From the NCBI RefSeq assembly GCF_042682565.1, contig NZ_JBHUIC010000029.1: 64,000 bases of DNA, one strand, 5' to 3'. Below the pieces are notes generated by a model. It did no database searches. It had not been told where the DNA came from and saw only the letters and a program-made list of their open reading frames with translations. How positions within the stretch are numbered: the first letter of the stretch is position 1; each line of letters begins with the position of its first letter. The stretch comes from Pistricoccus aurantiacus (lineage in GTDB: Bacteria; Pseudomonadota; Gammaproteobacteria; Pseudomonadales; Halomonadaceae). Both the position numbers and the translations under genes were made by a program. Shown here in pieces: positions 44,601-51,775 of this stretch.

Positions 44601-45158
44601 AGTTGGATCGTGACTCGGACGGGCCTGCGTGAGCAGACCATACAGGACCAGCAGACCGTCACTCGAAACGAGATCGACTATCGCCTGCGCGCCAGTTCTT
44701 CCGGGCAGTTGGGTAGCAATCAGTACGGCTGGTACATGGATCTTGAATATAATGGTCAGGCGCTTGGCGAGCGGGTGATCGCCAGCGCTACCTTCCCGCG
44801 AGGCGCCAGCCCGGAGCGGGTGCGTTTCTCGACGCTGATTCCGGATTCCGACCCCTGCGGCAGCGGTCGTGAAGGCTTCGTGATGGACCTCCTCGTGGCT
44901 AGCGGCAGCGCGTTCGAGGCTCCGGTATTCGATCTGAACCGCGATGGAAGCTTCGATGTCAATGACAAGCTCGACGGCGAGATCGTTTCCGGCGTCGGTT
45001 TCGGCAACGGCGAGGGCGTTGCCACCCTGAGCCAGGAGGGAGGTGAGCTGGAAAATCTTTACTCCGGTGACCTGCAGAACGCTCCTGGTGGCAAACCGCT
45101 ACAGGCGCGCGGCGGACAGGCGGAGTTTGGACGCCAGTCCTGGTTGCAAATTCGTTAG
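41625..45158 (+). CDS. PilY1-like tip adhesin with VWA domain (array C)
   Basis: A protein of 1177 aa. The signal peptide ends at ARA (23). A von Willebrand A-like domain with metal-site motif DDSGS at residues 47-51, TPLRRALKDAGEYY and LMTDGYWTGSSPG follows. The C-terminal half is the PilY1 propeller: ERLNWLRGDDAAHG, FLAANDGMLHAFDAGQ, and the EF-like DLNRDGSFDVNDKLDGE near the end. GC content is uniform, unlike array B. GAGGGCAAATC lies before the ATG. It ends array C, convergent with a FimT-like gene 7 bp away. Confidence 0.92.
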   Translation: MLTKNKKASLPLVMLVMVATARADIELADTPLFLTGSADPNVMFILDDSGSMQQEVLTGENFPAGRFVYPWELAVYNASSNSSHPNWVPSFADDEVYNAYTRSATTNRLYYDPAVTYLPWINADGTLMLDASPAAAYHNPMKPSKGTRNLTVENTQRARWATCSVSKPGNVDNCSRTGDEERSFWPAVYFRHTGGESYSNWSDYAKVEIRSGRSYSGEGREARSDCVDGTCSYEQEIQNFANWYTYYRSRILAARAGIGKAFSTQGGNLRLGFGALNQDNNDIDGVSTRTIISGVRSFLGSDRQAFFDQLYGHDIPYSDTPLRRALKDAGEYYSRSDGKGPWSDTPGTASSEDQLSCRGSYTILMTDGYWTGSSPGVGNVDGSSGPVITGPDGQSFQYIPAEPFKDTVGDTLADVAMHYWNRDLNSSLANQVPVDAQNPAFWQHMVTYGVGLGVQGSIDADTVRKAMQTGNTIDWPNPSDSDSAKIDDLLHAGVNGRGGFFSAADPDTFAVELKDILESIVARTETSASAATLSSGRLKTDTLLYSVGFRSTDWSGSLQGWQLDETGNPSILAWDAETQLAARSSSDRSIFTRAQGSGVSLDFANLSDVQKEALNHDADNTKDNLGGERLNWLRGDDAAHGSFRSRQVSGQKHLLGDVVNADAQLLDKRDYGYTSLPGAEGENYRSFRETSAYQGRARTLFLAANDGMLHAFDAGQESDGGKELFAYLSGELLEAEPGRDHAPLSRLMEPNYDHRYFLDGTPTLGDAYLDLDSGGAKWRSVLVGTMGAGGRSVFALDVSDPKNFTADDVLWEFRDADLGAGVTRAKIARLANGTWAAIFGNGYNSTSQQATLFVVDLATGSLIAKIPTGVGSAASPNGLASPAVTDWPQLDLNTHYVYAGDLLGNLWRFDLSGDVSQWTDASRRKLLFSAKDGNGDPQPITVAPRLAPKPKSPGSLMVLFGTGSYFRGQDAENAQVQSLYGIEDRSEALGDASWIVTRTGLREQTIQDQQTVTRNEIDYRLRASSSGQLGSNQYGWYMDLEYNGQALGERVIASATFPRGASPERVRFSTLIPDSDPCGSGREGFVMDLLVASGSAFEAPVFDLNRDGSFDVNDKLDGEIVSGVGFGNGEGVATLSQEGGELENLYSGDLQNAPGGKPLQARGGQAEFGRQSWLQIR

Positions 45159-45165
45159 CCAGACC

Positions 45166-45750
45166 TCAGTCACAGACGGCGTCTCCCGATCTTAGCCGGC
45201 CCGTGGCGTTCATGATCAGGCCAGCGGAGACGCCGTGATTGCCGCAGATGTAGAAGGTGCCGTTGTACCCCCGAGGCCAGCCGCTGGCAGGAATGCGAAT
45301 GGCGGAATAATTGTTGCGAAAGCCGACGGAGGCGATGCGGCCTTCTTCCAGTACCTGCAGTATCTCGTCATCGCCATCGATCTGCTTGGCGTCCGCGCGG
45401 CCTTGAATGATGAGCAAGGGGGCTGACCAGTCCGCCAGGCAGTTCTGTCGATCCCGGCTTGGACATAAGGTGACGGTGGTACCGCGGGTGATGGCGGTGC
45501 TGCGGGCAGTGCTCAATGCGGTGGCGATACGCAGGGATTCACCGGCCACCTGCTGGCGCGCCAGCAGATTCTGAAAGCCGGGCACCACCTGGGTGGTGAC
45601 GATCGCGATCAGGGCCAGGGTGACGATCAACTCCAGCAGCGTCAGGCCGCGCTGGTGGAATCGTCCTGTTGTCTTGAGGGTAGTAGTAGCGAAAGCAGTA
45701 GCGGAGGCAGGAAAGCGGGCAGGGCGATAAGGTAAGCTGGCTGAGCGCAT
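45166..45750 (-). CDS. GspH/FimT-type minor pseudopilin, opposite strand
   Basis: A protein of 194 aa with the prepilin site QRG then LTLLELIVTLALIAIVTTQV, preceded by a leader of about 34 residues, which is long for the family; the real start may be further inside. The GspH pattern GESLRIATALSTARSTAITRGTTVTLCPS and the C-terminal domain with ICGNHGVSAGLI are clear. It is convergent with pilY1-C (7 bp apart) and has no neighbour on its own strand. It may act with array C, whose own fimT is missing, as array B carries one. Confidence 0.85.
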   Translation of the reverse strand: MRSASLPYRPARFPASATAFATTTLKTTGRFHQRGLTLLELIVTLALIAIVTTQVVPGFQNLLARQQVAGESLRIATALSTARSTAITRGTTVTLCPSRDRQNCLADWSAPLLIIQGRADAKQIDGDDEILQVLEEGRIASVGFRNNYSAIRIPASGWPRGYNGTFYICGNHGVSAGLIMNATGRLRSGDAVCD

Positions 45751-45878
45751 GATAAGACTTCCGGAAAAAGGTTGGTGGCGGGTCCAGTCTCTTTCCGGAT
45801 AGCTTGATACATTTTGTTACATTAGGGCGAGATGAAAATCCCCATTGCCTGACTTGGTTCATTTCACCAGCATGACAC

Positions 45879-46139
45879 CTATTCGCTAGGACGATGCTCT
45901 TCAAGATACTTATGTTTGTGATCCAGGCAGCAGAACCATTCTCCTCGTTCCCGCAGCGCGTCTTCTTCCGGCAAATGCACATGACAATAGGTGCAACGCA
46001 CCATATGGCCGTCGTCAAGACGGCGGTTCGACTGGTCCGCGTCGCGCTCCCGCGCCCACTCTCGATACATGCGATAGAGTTTCAGGCCGGCGTACAGCAG
46101 TACGCCAAAAATAATGAGACGAATGATCAACAAGTTCAT
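45879..46139 (-). CDS. PP0621-like small membrane protein with zinc-ribbon-like CxxC
   Basis: An 86-residue protein. Residues 1-22 form one hydrophobic segment (LLIIRLIIFGVLLYAGLKLY) anchoring it in the inner membrane. The C-terminal part has CTYCHVHLPEEDAL and WFCCLDHKHKYLEEH, a probable metal-binding ribbon facing the cytoplasm. It resembles the PP0621 family of small proteins. It lies 48 bp downstream of bamD on the same strand, so may share its transcript. Function unknown. Confidence 0.8.
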   Translation of the reverse strand: MNLLIIRLIIFGVLLYAGLKLYRMYREWARERDADQSNRRLDDGHMVRCTYCHVHLPEEDALRERGEWFCCLDHKHKYLEEHRPSE

Positions 46140-46187
46140 CCTTCTTCGACTCCGTTGTAAGGCCAGCGAAGCGATTTGCTATCCGTG

Positions 46188-47000
46188 TCAACTGCTGGAG
46201 AGCGGCTTGGCGTTCACGTATTGCGGGCGGAAAGTGTCGCCACTCAACTGCGAGTTATCCGGATCGTTTTCGATCAGCACCGCCAGCACGTCCCTGGCCT
46301 GATCGCGCATGTCCATGCCCAGATAGCCTTCTACCATGACCGCCAGGGCATTGCGGGTGGCCGGGGCCTGAGGATAATGCTCGACCACGTAAAGCCCGCG
46401 GTTGACCGCTGCCAGATAGGCACCCTTTCGCAGGTAGAAGTCCGCGACGTGCAGTTCATGCTCCGCGAGGATATTGCGCAGATAGACCATGCGCTTCTGC
46501 GCATCCGGCGCGTATTCGCTGTCGGGATAGCGACGTACCAGTTCGCTGAAGTCCTGGAAGGCATCCCGGCTGGCGCCCAGGTCACGTTTGGAAATATCGA
46601 TCAGCTTGAGCCGCTCCAGACTGAAGCGACCCGCCTGATAGGCGGCCAGACCACGTAGATAGTAGGCGTAATCCACCTGCGGGTGATCCGGCTGCAAGCG
46701 GATGAAACGGCTTGCCGCGGCTCGGGCGGCCTCCCAATCGCCGACCTTGTAATAGGCGTAGATCAACTCGAGCTGAGTCTGTTCCGCATGTTCGCCGAAG
46801 GGGTAGCGATTATCCAGCGCTTCCAGACGGTCGACCGCGGTGCTGTTGCGTCCGGAGTCCAAGGCTTCCTGGGCTTGCTGGTAAAGTTCGTTTTCGCTCG
46901 CCTCGGGAACGGTATCGCCGTTCGAAGCACAGCCTGCCAGCAGCATGGCGGTCAAAGCCAAGGCACCCAACCCGGTGCCGTTAGTGAAAAAGCGCATCAT
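46188..47000 (-). CDS. bamD: Outer membrane assembly lipoprotein BamD
   Basis: A 270-residue lipoprotein of the BAM complex, which inserts beta-barrel proteins in the outer membrane. The signal peptide ends with the lipobox LLAGC near residue 24. Tetratricopeptide-like repeats follow (ELYQQAQEALDSGR, ELIYAYYKVGDWEAARAAA, and so on). The length fits E. coli BamD (245 aa) plus a short extension. Two in-frame ATG codons lie at 47000 and 46997; the second is better spaced from GAGGA. It is divergent from rluD, as in many gammaproteobacteria. Confidence 0.95.
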   Translation of the reverse strand: MMRFFTNGTGLGALALTAMLLAGCASNGDTVPEASENELYQQAQEALDSGRNSTAVDRLEALDNRYPFGEHAEQTQLELIYAYYKVGDWEAARAAASRFIRLQPDHPQVDYAYYLRGLAAYQAGRFSLERLKLIDISKRDLGASRDAFQDFSELVRRYPDSEYAPDAQKRMVYLRNILAEHELHVADFYLRKGAYLAAVNRGLYVVEHYPQAPATRNALAVMVEGYLGMDMRDQARDVLAVLIENDPDNSQLSGDTFRPQYVNAKPLSSS

Positions 47001-47083
47001 CTTCCTCGTGTCGACTAACCCGTCGTTTCAATTCTTCGCGTGTCGCTCGATCCATCCTAGCGGCAAACAACCCGGGTGAGCCA

Positions 47084-47092
47084 TGCTAGAAT
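47084..47092 (+). promoter_or_regulatory. Extended -10 promoter of rluD
   Basis: TGCTAGAAT at 47084-47092 is an extended -10 element, 122 bp before the rluD start, in the gap between divergent bamD and rluD. No clear -35 is seen, as is common for extended -10 promoters. Confidence 0.45.
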
Positions 47093-47213
47093 TGGTCGCG
47101 AATGGCTCAGTGTAAAGCACTCTCGCAGGGCGCTCACTATAAAGCACCCATCGCAACCGGGAAAACCTGCGTTGACGGCCATTGCTTCAGGTTTATCCAA
47201 AGGCGCTTGTTCC

Positions 47214-48173
47214 ATGTCCGATACATTGCATCGCGATGAACGTATTCCCGACAGTCTCGCCGGCCAGCGCTTCGATCAGGCGGCGGCGGAGCTTTTCGGC
47301 GATTTCTCCCGGGAGCGGCTCAAGGCCTGGATTCAGCAGGGCATGCTGACCCTGGATGGCACCCAGGCGCGTCCCAAGGACAAGGTGCGCGGCGGCGAGC
47401 GTCTGGCGCTTCACGCGGTGCTCGAGGAGGATACCCGCTGGCAGCCTCAGGCCATGGATCTGGATGTCCTGTTCGAGGATGACGAGGTACTGGTGCTGAA
47501 CAAGCCCGCGGGGCTGGTAGTGCACCCGGCGGCGGGAAATCCGGACGGCACCTTGCTGAATGCTCTGCTGCATCATTGTCCGGCGCTCGCAGCAATTCCT
47601 CGGGCAGGCATCGTGCATCGCCTGGACAAGGACACTACCGGGCTGATGGTGGTGGCCAAGACGTTGAAGGCTCAGACCGGCCTGGTGGAACAGCTTCAGG
47701 CGCGCAGCGTGTCCCGGGAATACGATGCGATCGTGACCGGCGTAATGACTGCCGGGGGCACCGTGGACGCGCCGATCGGGCGCCATCCCAAGGATCGCAA
47801 GCGCCAGGCGGTCACCGCTTCCGGCAAACCGGCGATCACCCATTATCGCGTCACGGAGCGGTTTCGCGGTCATACTCACGTGCGCTGCCGCCTCGAGACC
47901 GGTCGCACCCATCAGATTCGCGTGCACTTGGCCCATCGGCGCTTTCCCCTGTTGGGGGACCGAATATATGGCGGCCGACTGAAACTCCCCGCCGGCGCCA
48001 GCGAGGAGCTCAAGGAATTATTGCGCAGCTTTCCGCGCCAGGCGCTGCATGCCCGCAGGCTGGCGTTTGTTCACCCGGCAAGCCATGAGCCGGTCGAATG
48101 GCGGGCGGAACTGCCGGATGACCTGCTGACCCTGCTTGACTATCTGCGTGACGACCACCGGATGATGCAATGA
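47214..48173 (+). CDS. rluD: 23S rRNA pseudouridine synthase RluD
   Basis: Pseudouridine synthase (319 aa, E. coli 326) modifying helix 69 of 23S rRNA. An S4-like RNA-binding domain at residues about 15-75 precedes the catalytic domain. The catalytic aspartate is in AGIVHRLDKDTTGLMVVAK, and the C-terminal RTHQIRVHLAHRRFPLLGD is conserved. The start at 47214 (MSDTLHRDERIPDS) fits the family; an in-frame ATG upstream at 47076 would add 46 foreign residues. The next gene, pgeF, follows after 44 bp. Confidence 0.94.
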   Translation: MSDTLHRDERIPDSLAGQRFDQAAAELFGDFSRERLKAWIQQGMLTLDGTQARPKDKVRGGERLALHAVLEEDTRWQPQAMDLDVLFEDDEVLVLNKPAGLVVHPAAGNPDGTLLNALLHHCPALAAIPRAGIVHRLDKDTTGLMVVAKTLKAQTGLVEQLQARSVSREYDAIVTGVMTAGGTVDAPIGRHPKDRKRQAVTASGKPAITHYRVTERFRGHTHVRCRLETGRTHQIRVHLAHRRFPLLGDRIYGGRLKLPAGASEELKELLRSFPRQALHARRLAFVHPASHEPVEWRAELPDDLLTLLDYLRDDHRMMQ

Positions 48174-48217
48174 CGAGTTCGGCATCATGAATTCTCATGC
48201 GCCAAGGTATGCTTTCC

Positions 48218-48982
48218 ATGAACGATAAATCCATCTCCCAGGCGCAGCGGCCCACCCTGCTATTGCCGGATTGGCCGGCGCCGCCCTCGGTATGCGCCTT
48301 CGTCACCACTCGGGAGACCGGTCCCAGCGAGGGCGCCTTCGCCGCTTTCAATACTGCCACCCATGTGGATGACGACCCGGAAAGTATCGCGCGCTGCCGA
48401 GCGCTGCTGCGCGCGGAGCTCACTGACGGGCGGCCGCTGCTGTGGCTCGATCAGGTTCACGGCGCTGGCGTGCAGCAGAATTATTCCGATGGTATCACCC
48501 GGGCGGATGCGGCGGTGGCCTTCGATCAGCGCTATGCCTGTGTGATCCAGACCGCGGATTGTCTGCCGGTATTCTTCTGCGACCGCGCCGGCAGCCGAGT
48601 CGGGTTGGCTCATGCCGGCTGGCGCAGTCTGGCCGGTGGCGTACTGGAAGCCAGTGTGGCAGCGCTGAATGTCGCGCCGGAGGAATTGCTGGTCTGGCTG
48701 GGGCCGGCGATCTCCAACGCCCAGTTCGAGGTCGGCCCGGAAGTGTATGGCGCCTTCACGGCGATCCAGCCGGAGGCGGAAACCGCCTTCGAGCCAAGCC
48801 CTTACCGTCTGGGACATTACATGGCGGATATTTATCGCCTGGCCCGGCTGCGCCTGGAACGGCTGGGCATTCAGCATATCAGCGGCGGCCATTTCTGTAC
48901 CGCCTGCGAGCCGCGCTTCTATTCCCATCGCCGGGACGATGGAGTAACGGGACGAATGGCCAGCGTGATCTGGCTTAGATGA
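48218..48982 (+). CDS. pgeF: Polyphenol oxidase/purine nucleoside phosphorylase family YfiH (PgeF)
   Basis: A 254-residue protein of the DUF152/YfiH family. The metal-site residues are in DQVHGAGVQQN (His), IQTADCLPVFF (Cys) and AHAGWRSLAGG (His). Enzymes of this family have been described as laccase-like and as purine nucleoside phosphorylase/adenosine deaminase, and in E. coli PgeF aids peptidoglycan quality by removing misincorporated L-Ser. The start at 48218 has AAGGT 9 bp upstream; 48197 is the alternative. The rluD-pgeF-clpB order is typical of gammaproteobacteria. Confidence 0.92.
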   Translation: MNDKSISQAQRPTLLLPDWPAPPSVCAFVTTRETGPSEGAFAAFNTATHVDDDPESIARCRALLRAELTDGRPLLWLDQVHGAGVQQNYSDGITRADAAVAFDQRYACVIQTADCLPVFFCDRAGSRVGLAHAGWRSLAGGVLEASVAALNVAPEELLVWLGPAISNAQFEVGPEVYGAFTAIQPEAETAFEPSPYRLGHYMADIYRLARLRLERLGIQHISGGHFCTACEPRFYSHRRDDGVTGRMASVIWLR

Positions 48983-49011
48983 CTTGAAACTTCCTCGCTA
49001 TACCTCCATTT
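48983..49011 (+). promoter_or_regulatory. Sigma-32 (heat-shock) promoter of clpB
   Basis: CTTGAAA (48983-48989), an exact match to the sigma-32 -35, starts directly after the pgeF stop. After 14 bp comes CTCCATTT (49004-49011), 7 of the 8 bases of CCCCATNT. It lies about 75 bp before clpB, the expected heat-shock gene. Confidence 0.85.
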
Positions 49012-49087
49012 ATCATGTCAAGTTGAACGCTATATATGGGAGGCGCGCTGCGTCCAAGCGCAGCGTTACCCCAGAGGAGAAAGCTTG

Positions 49088-51688
49088 ATGAGATTCGATA
49101 AGTTCACCGGCAAGCTCCAGGGCGCCATCGCCGATGCGCAGTCGCTTGCGGTAGGCCAAGGTCACAATCAGCTGGACCCGGGCCACCTGTTGATGGCGCT
49201 GCTGGACAATCGCGACAGCGGTATCCGCGGGCTGGTGGAAAAGGCCGGCGGCGACGCTGGGCGTCTACGCAACGGCCTGAGCCAATACCTGGACAACCTG
49301 CCGGTAGTCAGTCAGTTCGACGGCGAGGTGCAACCCTCACGCGATCTGGCGCGGCTGTTCAACCTGGCGGATCGAGAAGCACAGAAGCGCGGCGATCAGT
49401 TCATCGCCAGCGAGCTGGTGCTGCTTGCCGCTCTGGAAATGAATCACGCCGTCACTAGGGTGCTGACTCAGGCGGGGCTGAATCGCAAGGCGGTAGAAAC
49501 CGCTATCGACAGTCTGCGCGGCGGCCAGAAGGTGGATGACCCAAACGCGGAAGACAATCGCGAAGCGCTGGAAAAGTATACCCTGGACCTGACCGCTCGA
49601 GCGGCGGAAGGCAAGCTCGATCCGGTGATCGGTCGCGACGACGAGATTCGTCGCACCATTCAGGTGCTGCAGCGGCGCACCAAGAACAACCCGGTATTGA
49701 TCGGCGAGCCCGGAGTAGGCAAGACCGCCATCGTCGAGGGGCTGGCCAACCGCATCATCGATGGCGAAGTGCCGGAAGGCTTGAAGGACAAGCGCGTGCT
49801 GTCCCTGGACATGGGCGCGCTGCTGGCGGGAGCCAAGTTCCGCGGCGAATTCGAGGAACGTCTCAAGTCGGTGCTCAACGAGCTGGCCCAGGAAGAAGGC
49901 CGAGTGATCCTGTTCATCGACGAGCTGCACACCATGGTCGGCGCCGGCAAGGCGGAAGGATCCATGGACGCGGGCAACATGCTGAAGCCGGCGCTGGCCC
50001 GAGGCGAGTTGCACTGCGTGGGCGCCACCACCCTGGACGAGTATCGTCAGTACATCGAGAAGGACGCGGCGCTGGAGCGGCGCTTCCAGAAGGTGCTGGT
50101 GGACGAGCCCAACGAAGAAGACACCATCGCCATCCTGCGTGGCTTGAAGGAGCGCTACGAGGTTCACCACCGACTCAACATCACCGACTCGGCGATCATC
50201 GCCGCGGCCAAGCTTTCCGCGCGCTATATCACCGATCGCAAACTGCCGGACAAGGCCATCGATCTGATCGACGAAGCCTCCTCGCGAATTCGCATGGAGC
50301 TGGATTCCATGCCGGAGGAGATGGATCGGCTCGATCGACGCCTGATTCAGCTCAAGATGGAACGGGAGGCGCTGAAGAAGGAAACCGACGAAGCATCTCG
50401 CAAGCATCTGGATGCGCTGGAAGCGGAAATCGACGGGCTCTCTCGAGAGTACGCGGATCTCGAGGAGGTGTGGAAATCCGAGAAGGCCAGCATCGAGGGT
50501 GCCGCTCAGTTCAAGGCGGAACTCGACAAGGCCCGGGTCGAACTGGACGCCGCCAAGCGCCAGGGGGATCTGGGACGCATGTCCGAGCTGCAGTACGGGG
50601 TGATTCCGGAACTCGAGCGCAAGATCGCCGAGAGCGAGGCAAGCGAGGCGTCCGGCACGGTGCAGCATAAACTGCTGCGCTCCAGCGTCACCGAGGAAGA
50701 GGTGGCGGAGGTGGTCTCCCGCTGGACCGGCATTCCGGTCTCCAAGATGCTCGAAGGCGAGCGGGACAAGCTCTTGCGCATGGAGGAGGCGCTGCACGAG
50801 CGGGTGATCGGCCAGCATGAAGCGGTTTCCGCGGTGGCCAACGCGGTGCGCCGCTCTCGGGCGGGGCTCGCGGATCCCAATCGTCCCAGCGGCTCCTTCC
50901 TGTTCCTCGGGCCCACCGGGGTGGGCAAGACCGAGCTGTGCAAGGCCTTGGCGAACTTCCTGTTCGATACGGAAGACGCCATGGTGCGCGTCGACATGTC
51001 CGAATTCATGGAAAAGCACAGCGTGGCTCGGCTGATCGGTGCACCCCCGGGCTACGTAGGCTACGAGGAAGGCGGCTACCTGACCGAGGCGGTGCGCCGC
51101 AAGCCTTACTCGGTGCTGCTGCTGGACGAGGTGGAGAAGGCTCACGCGGATGTGTTCAACATTCTGCTGCAGGTGCTGGAAGACGGGCGCCTGACCGACG
51201 GCCAGGGCCGCACCGTGAACTTCCGCAACACGGTGATCGTCATGACCTCCAATCTGGGCTCGGACATCATCCAGCGCATGGGCGCGGAGACCGAGAGCGA
51301 CGCGGAACAAAGCTACGCGCGCATGAAGGAGATGGTCATGGCGGTGGTGGGGGACCATTTCCGTCCGGAGCTGATCAACCGCATCGACGAAGTGGTGGTG
51401 TTCCATGCCCTCGGCCAGGAGCAGATTCAGGCCATCGCCGGCATCCAGCTCGAGCGGCTGCGAGAGCGTCTGGCGGAGCACGAGCTGGCGCTGGAAATCA
51501 GCGACGACGCCATGGCGCAGCTCGCGGTGGTGGGTTTCGATCCGGTGTATGGCGCTCGCCCCCTCAAGCGGGCGATCCAGAGCCGCATCGAGAACCCGTT
51601 GGCCCAGGACTTGCTGGCCGGCAAGTTCCTGCCCGGCGACACCATTCATGTCACCACGAAAGATGGCCACCTCGAGTTCAGCAAGTAA
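49088..51688 (+). CDS. clpB: ATP-dependent chaperone ClpB
   Basis: Hsp100 disaggregase (866 aa) that rescues aggregated proteins with DnaK. An N-terminal Clp domain (residues 1-145) is followed by two AAA+ modules: Walker A GEPGVGKTAIVEG near 205 and GPTGVGKTELCKA near 605. Walker B LLLDEVEKAHADVFN is in the second. The M-domain coiled coil lies between (about 410-530). The start is ATG 49088; a TTG one codon earlier is in frame but less likely. It has a sigma-32 promoter and a strong terminator, so it is a single-gene heat-shock unit. Confidence 0.97.
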   Translation: MRFDKFTGKLQGAIADAQSLAVGQGHNQLDPGHLLMALLDNRDSGIRGLVEKAGGDAGRLRNGLSQYLDNLPVVSQFDGEVQPSRDLARLFNLADREAQKRGDQFIASELVLLAALEMNHAVTRVLTQAGLNRKAVETAIDSLRGGQKVDDPNAEDNREALEKYTLDLTARAAEGKLDPVIGRDDEIRRTIQVLQRRTKNNPVLIGEPGVGKTAIVEGLANRIIDGEVPEGLKDKRVLSLDMGALLAGAKFRGEFEERLKSVLNELAQEEGRVILFIDELHTMVGAGKAEGSMDAGNMLKPALARGELHCVGATTLDEYRQYIEKDAALERRFQKVLVDEPNEEDTIAILRGLKERYEVHHRLNITDSAIIAAAKLSARYITDRKLPDKAIDLIDEASSRIRMELDSMPEEMDRLDRRLIQLKMEREALKKETDEASRKHLDALEAEIDGLSREYADLEEVWKSEKASIEGAAQFKAELDKARVELDAAKRQGDLGRMSELQYGVIPELERKIAESEASEASGTVQHKLLRSSVTEEEVAEVVSRWTGIPVSKMLEGERDKLLRMEEALHERVIGQHEAVSAVANAVRRSRAGLADPNRPSGSFLFLGPTGVGKTELCKALANFLFDTEDAMVRVDMSEFMEKHSVARLIGAPPGYVGYEEGGYLTEAVRRKPYSVLLLDEVEKAHADVFNILLQVLEDGRLTDGQGRTVNFRNTVIVMTSNLGSDIIQRMGAETESDAEQSYARMKEMVMAVVGDHFRPELINRIDEVVVFHALGQEQIQAIAGIQLERLRERLAEHELALEISDDAMAQLAVVGFDPVYGARPLKRAIQSRIENPLAQDLLAGKFLPGDTIHVTTKDGHLEFSK

Positions 51689-51721
51689 ACCAATACCTGA
51701 AGAGTTCTCATGCCCTCCTTG

Positions 51722-51746
51722 GCCCGCCTCCCCGGCGGGCTTTTTT
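51722..51746 (+). terminator. Rho-independent terminator after clpB
   Basis: GCCCGCC (51722-51728), loop TCCCC, GGCGGGC (51734-51740), then six T. A perfect 7-bp GC stem, 34 bp after the stop. It also lies near the end of the convergent giant gene, which stops at 51776. Confidence 0.93.
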
Positions 51747-51775
51747 GTCGGCTGGCGCTGGTCGAACGAGCAGGC

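Noticed and set aside
26590..45750. Possible insertion sequence or phage origin of the pilus arrays
   Set aside because: No transposase, integrase, terminal repeat or flanking tRNA; the position after ispH is the conserved one for these genes.
49337..51670. A 777-codon minus-strand frame opposite clpB
   Set aside because: Antisense shadow of clpB, with typical His/Leu/Gln composition and no domain.
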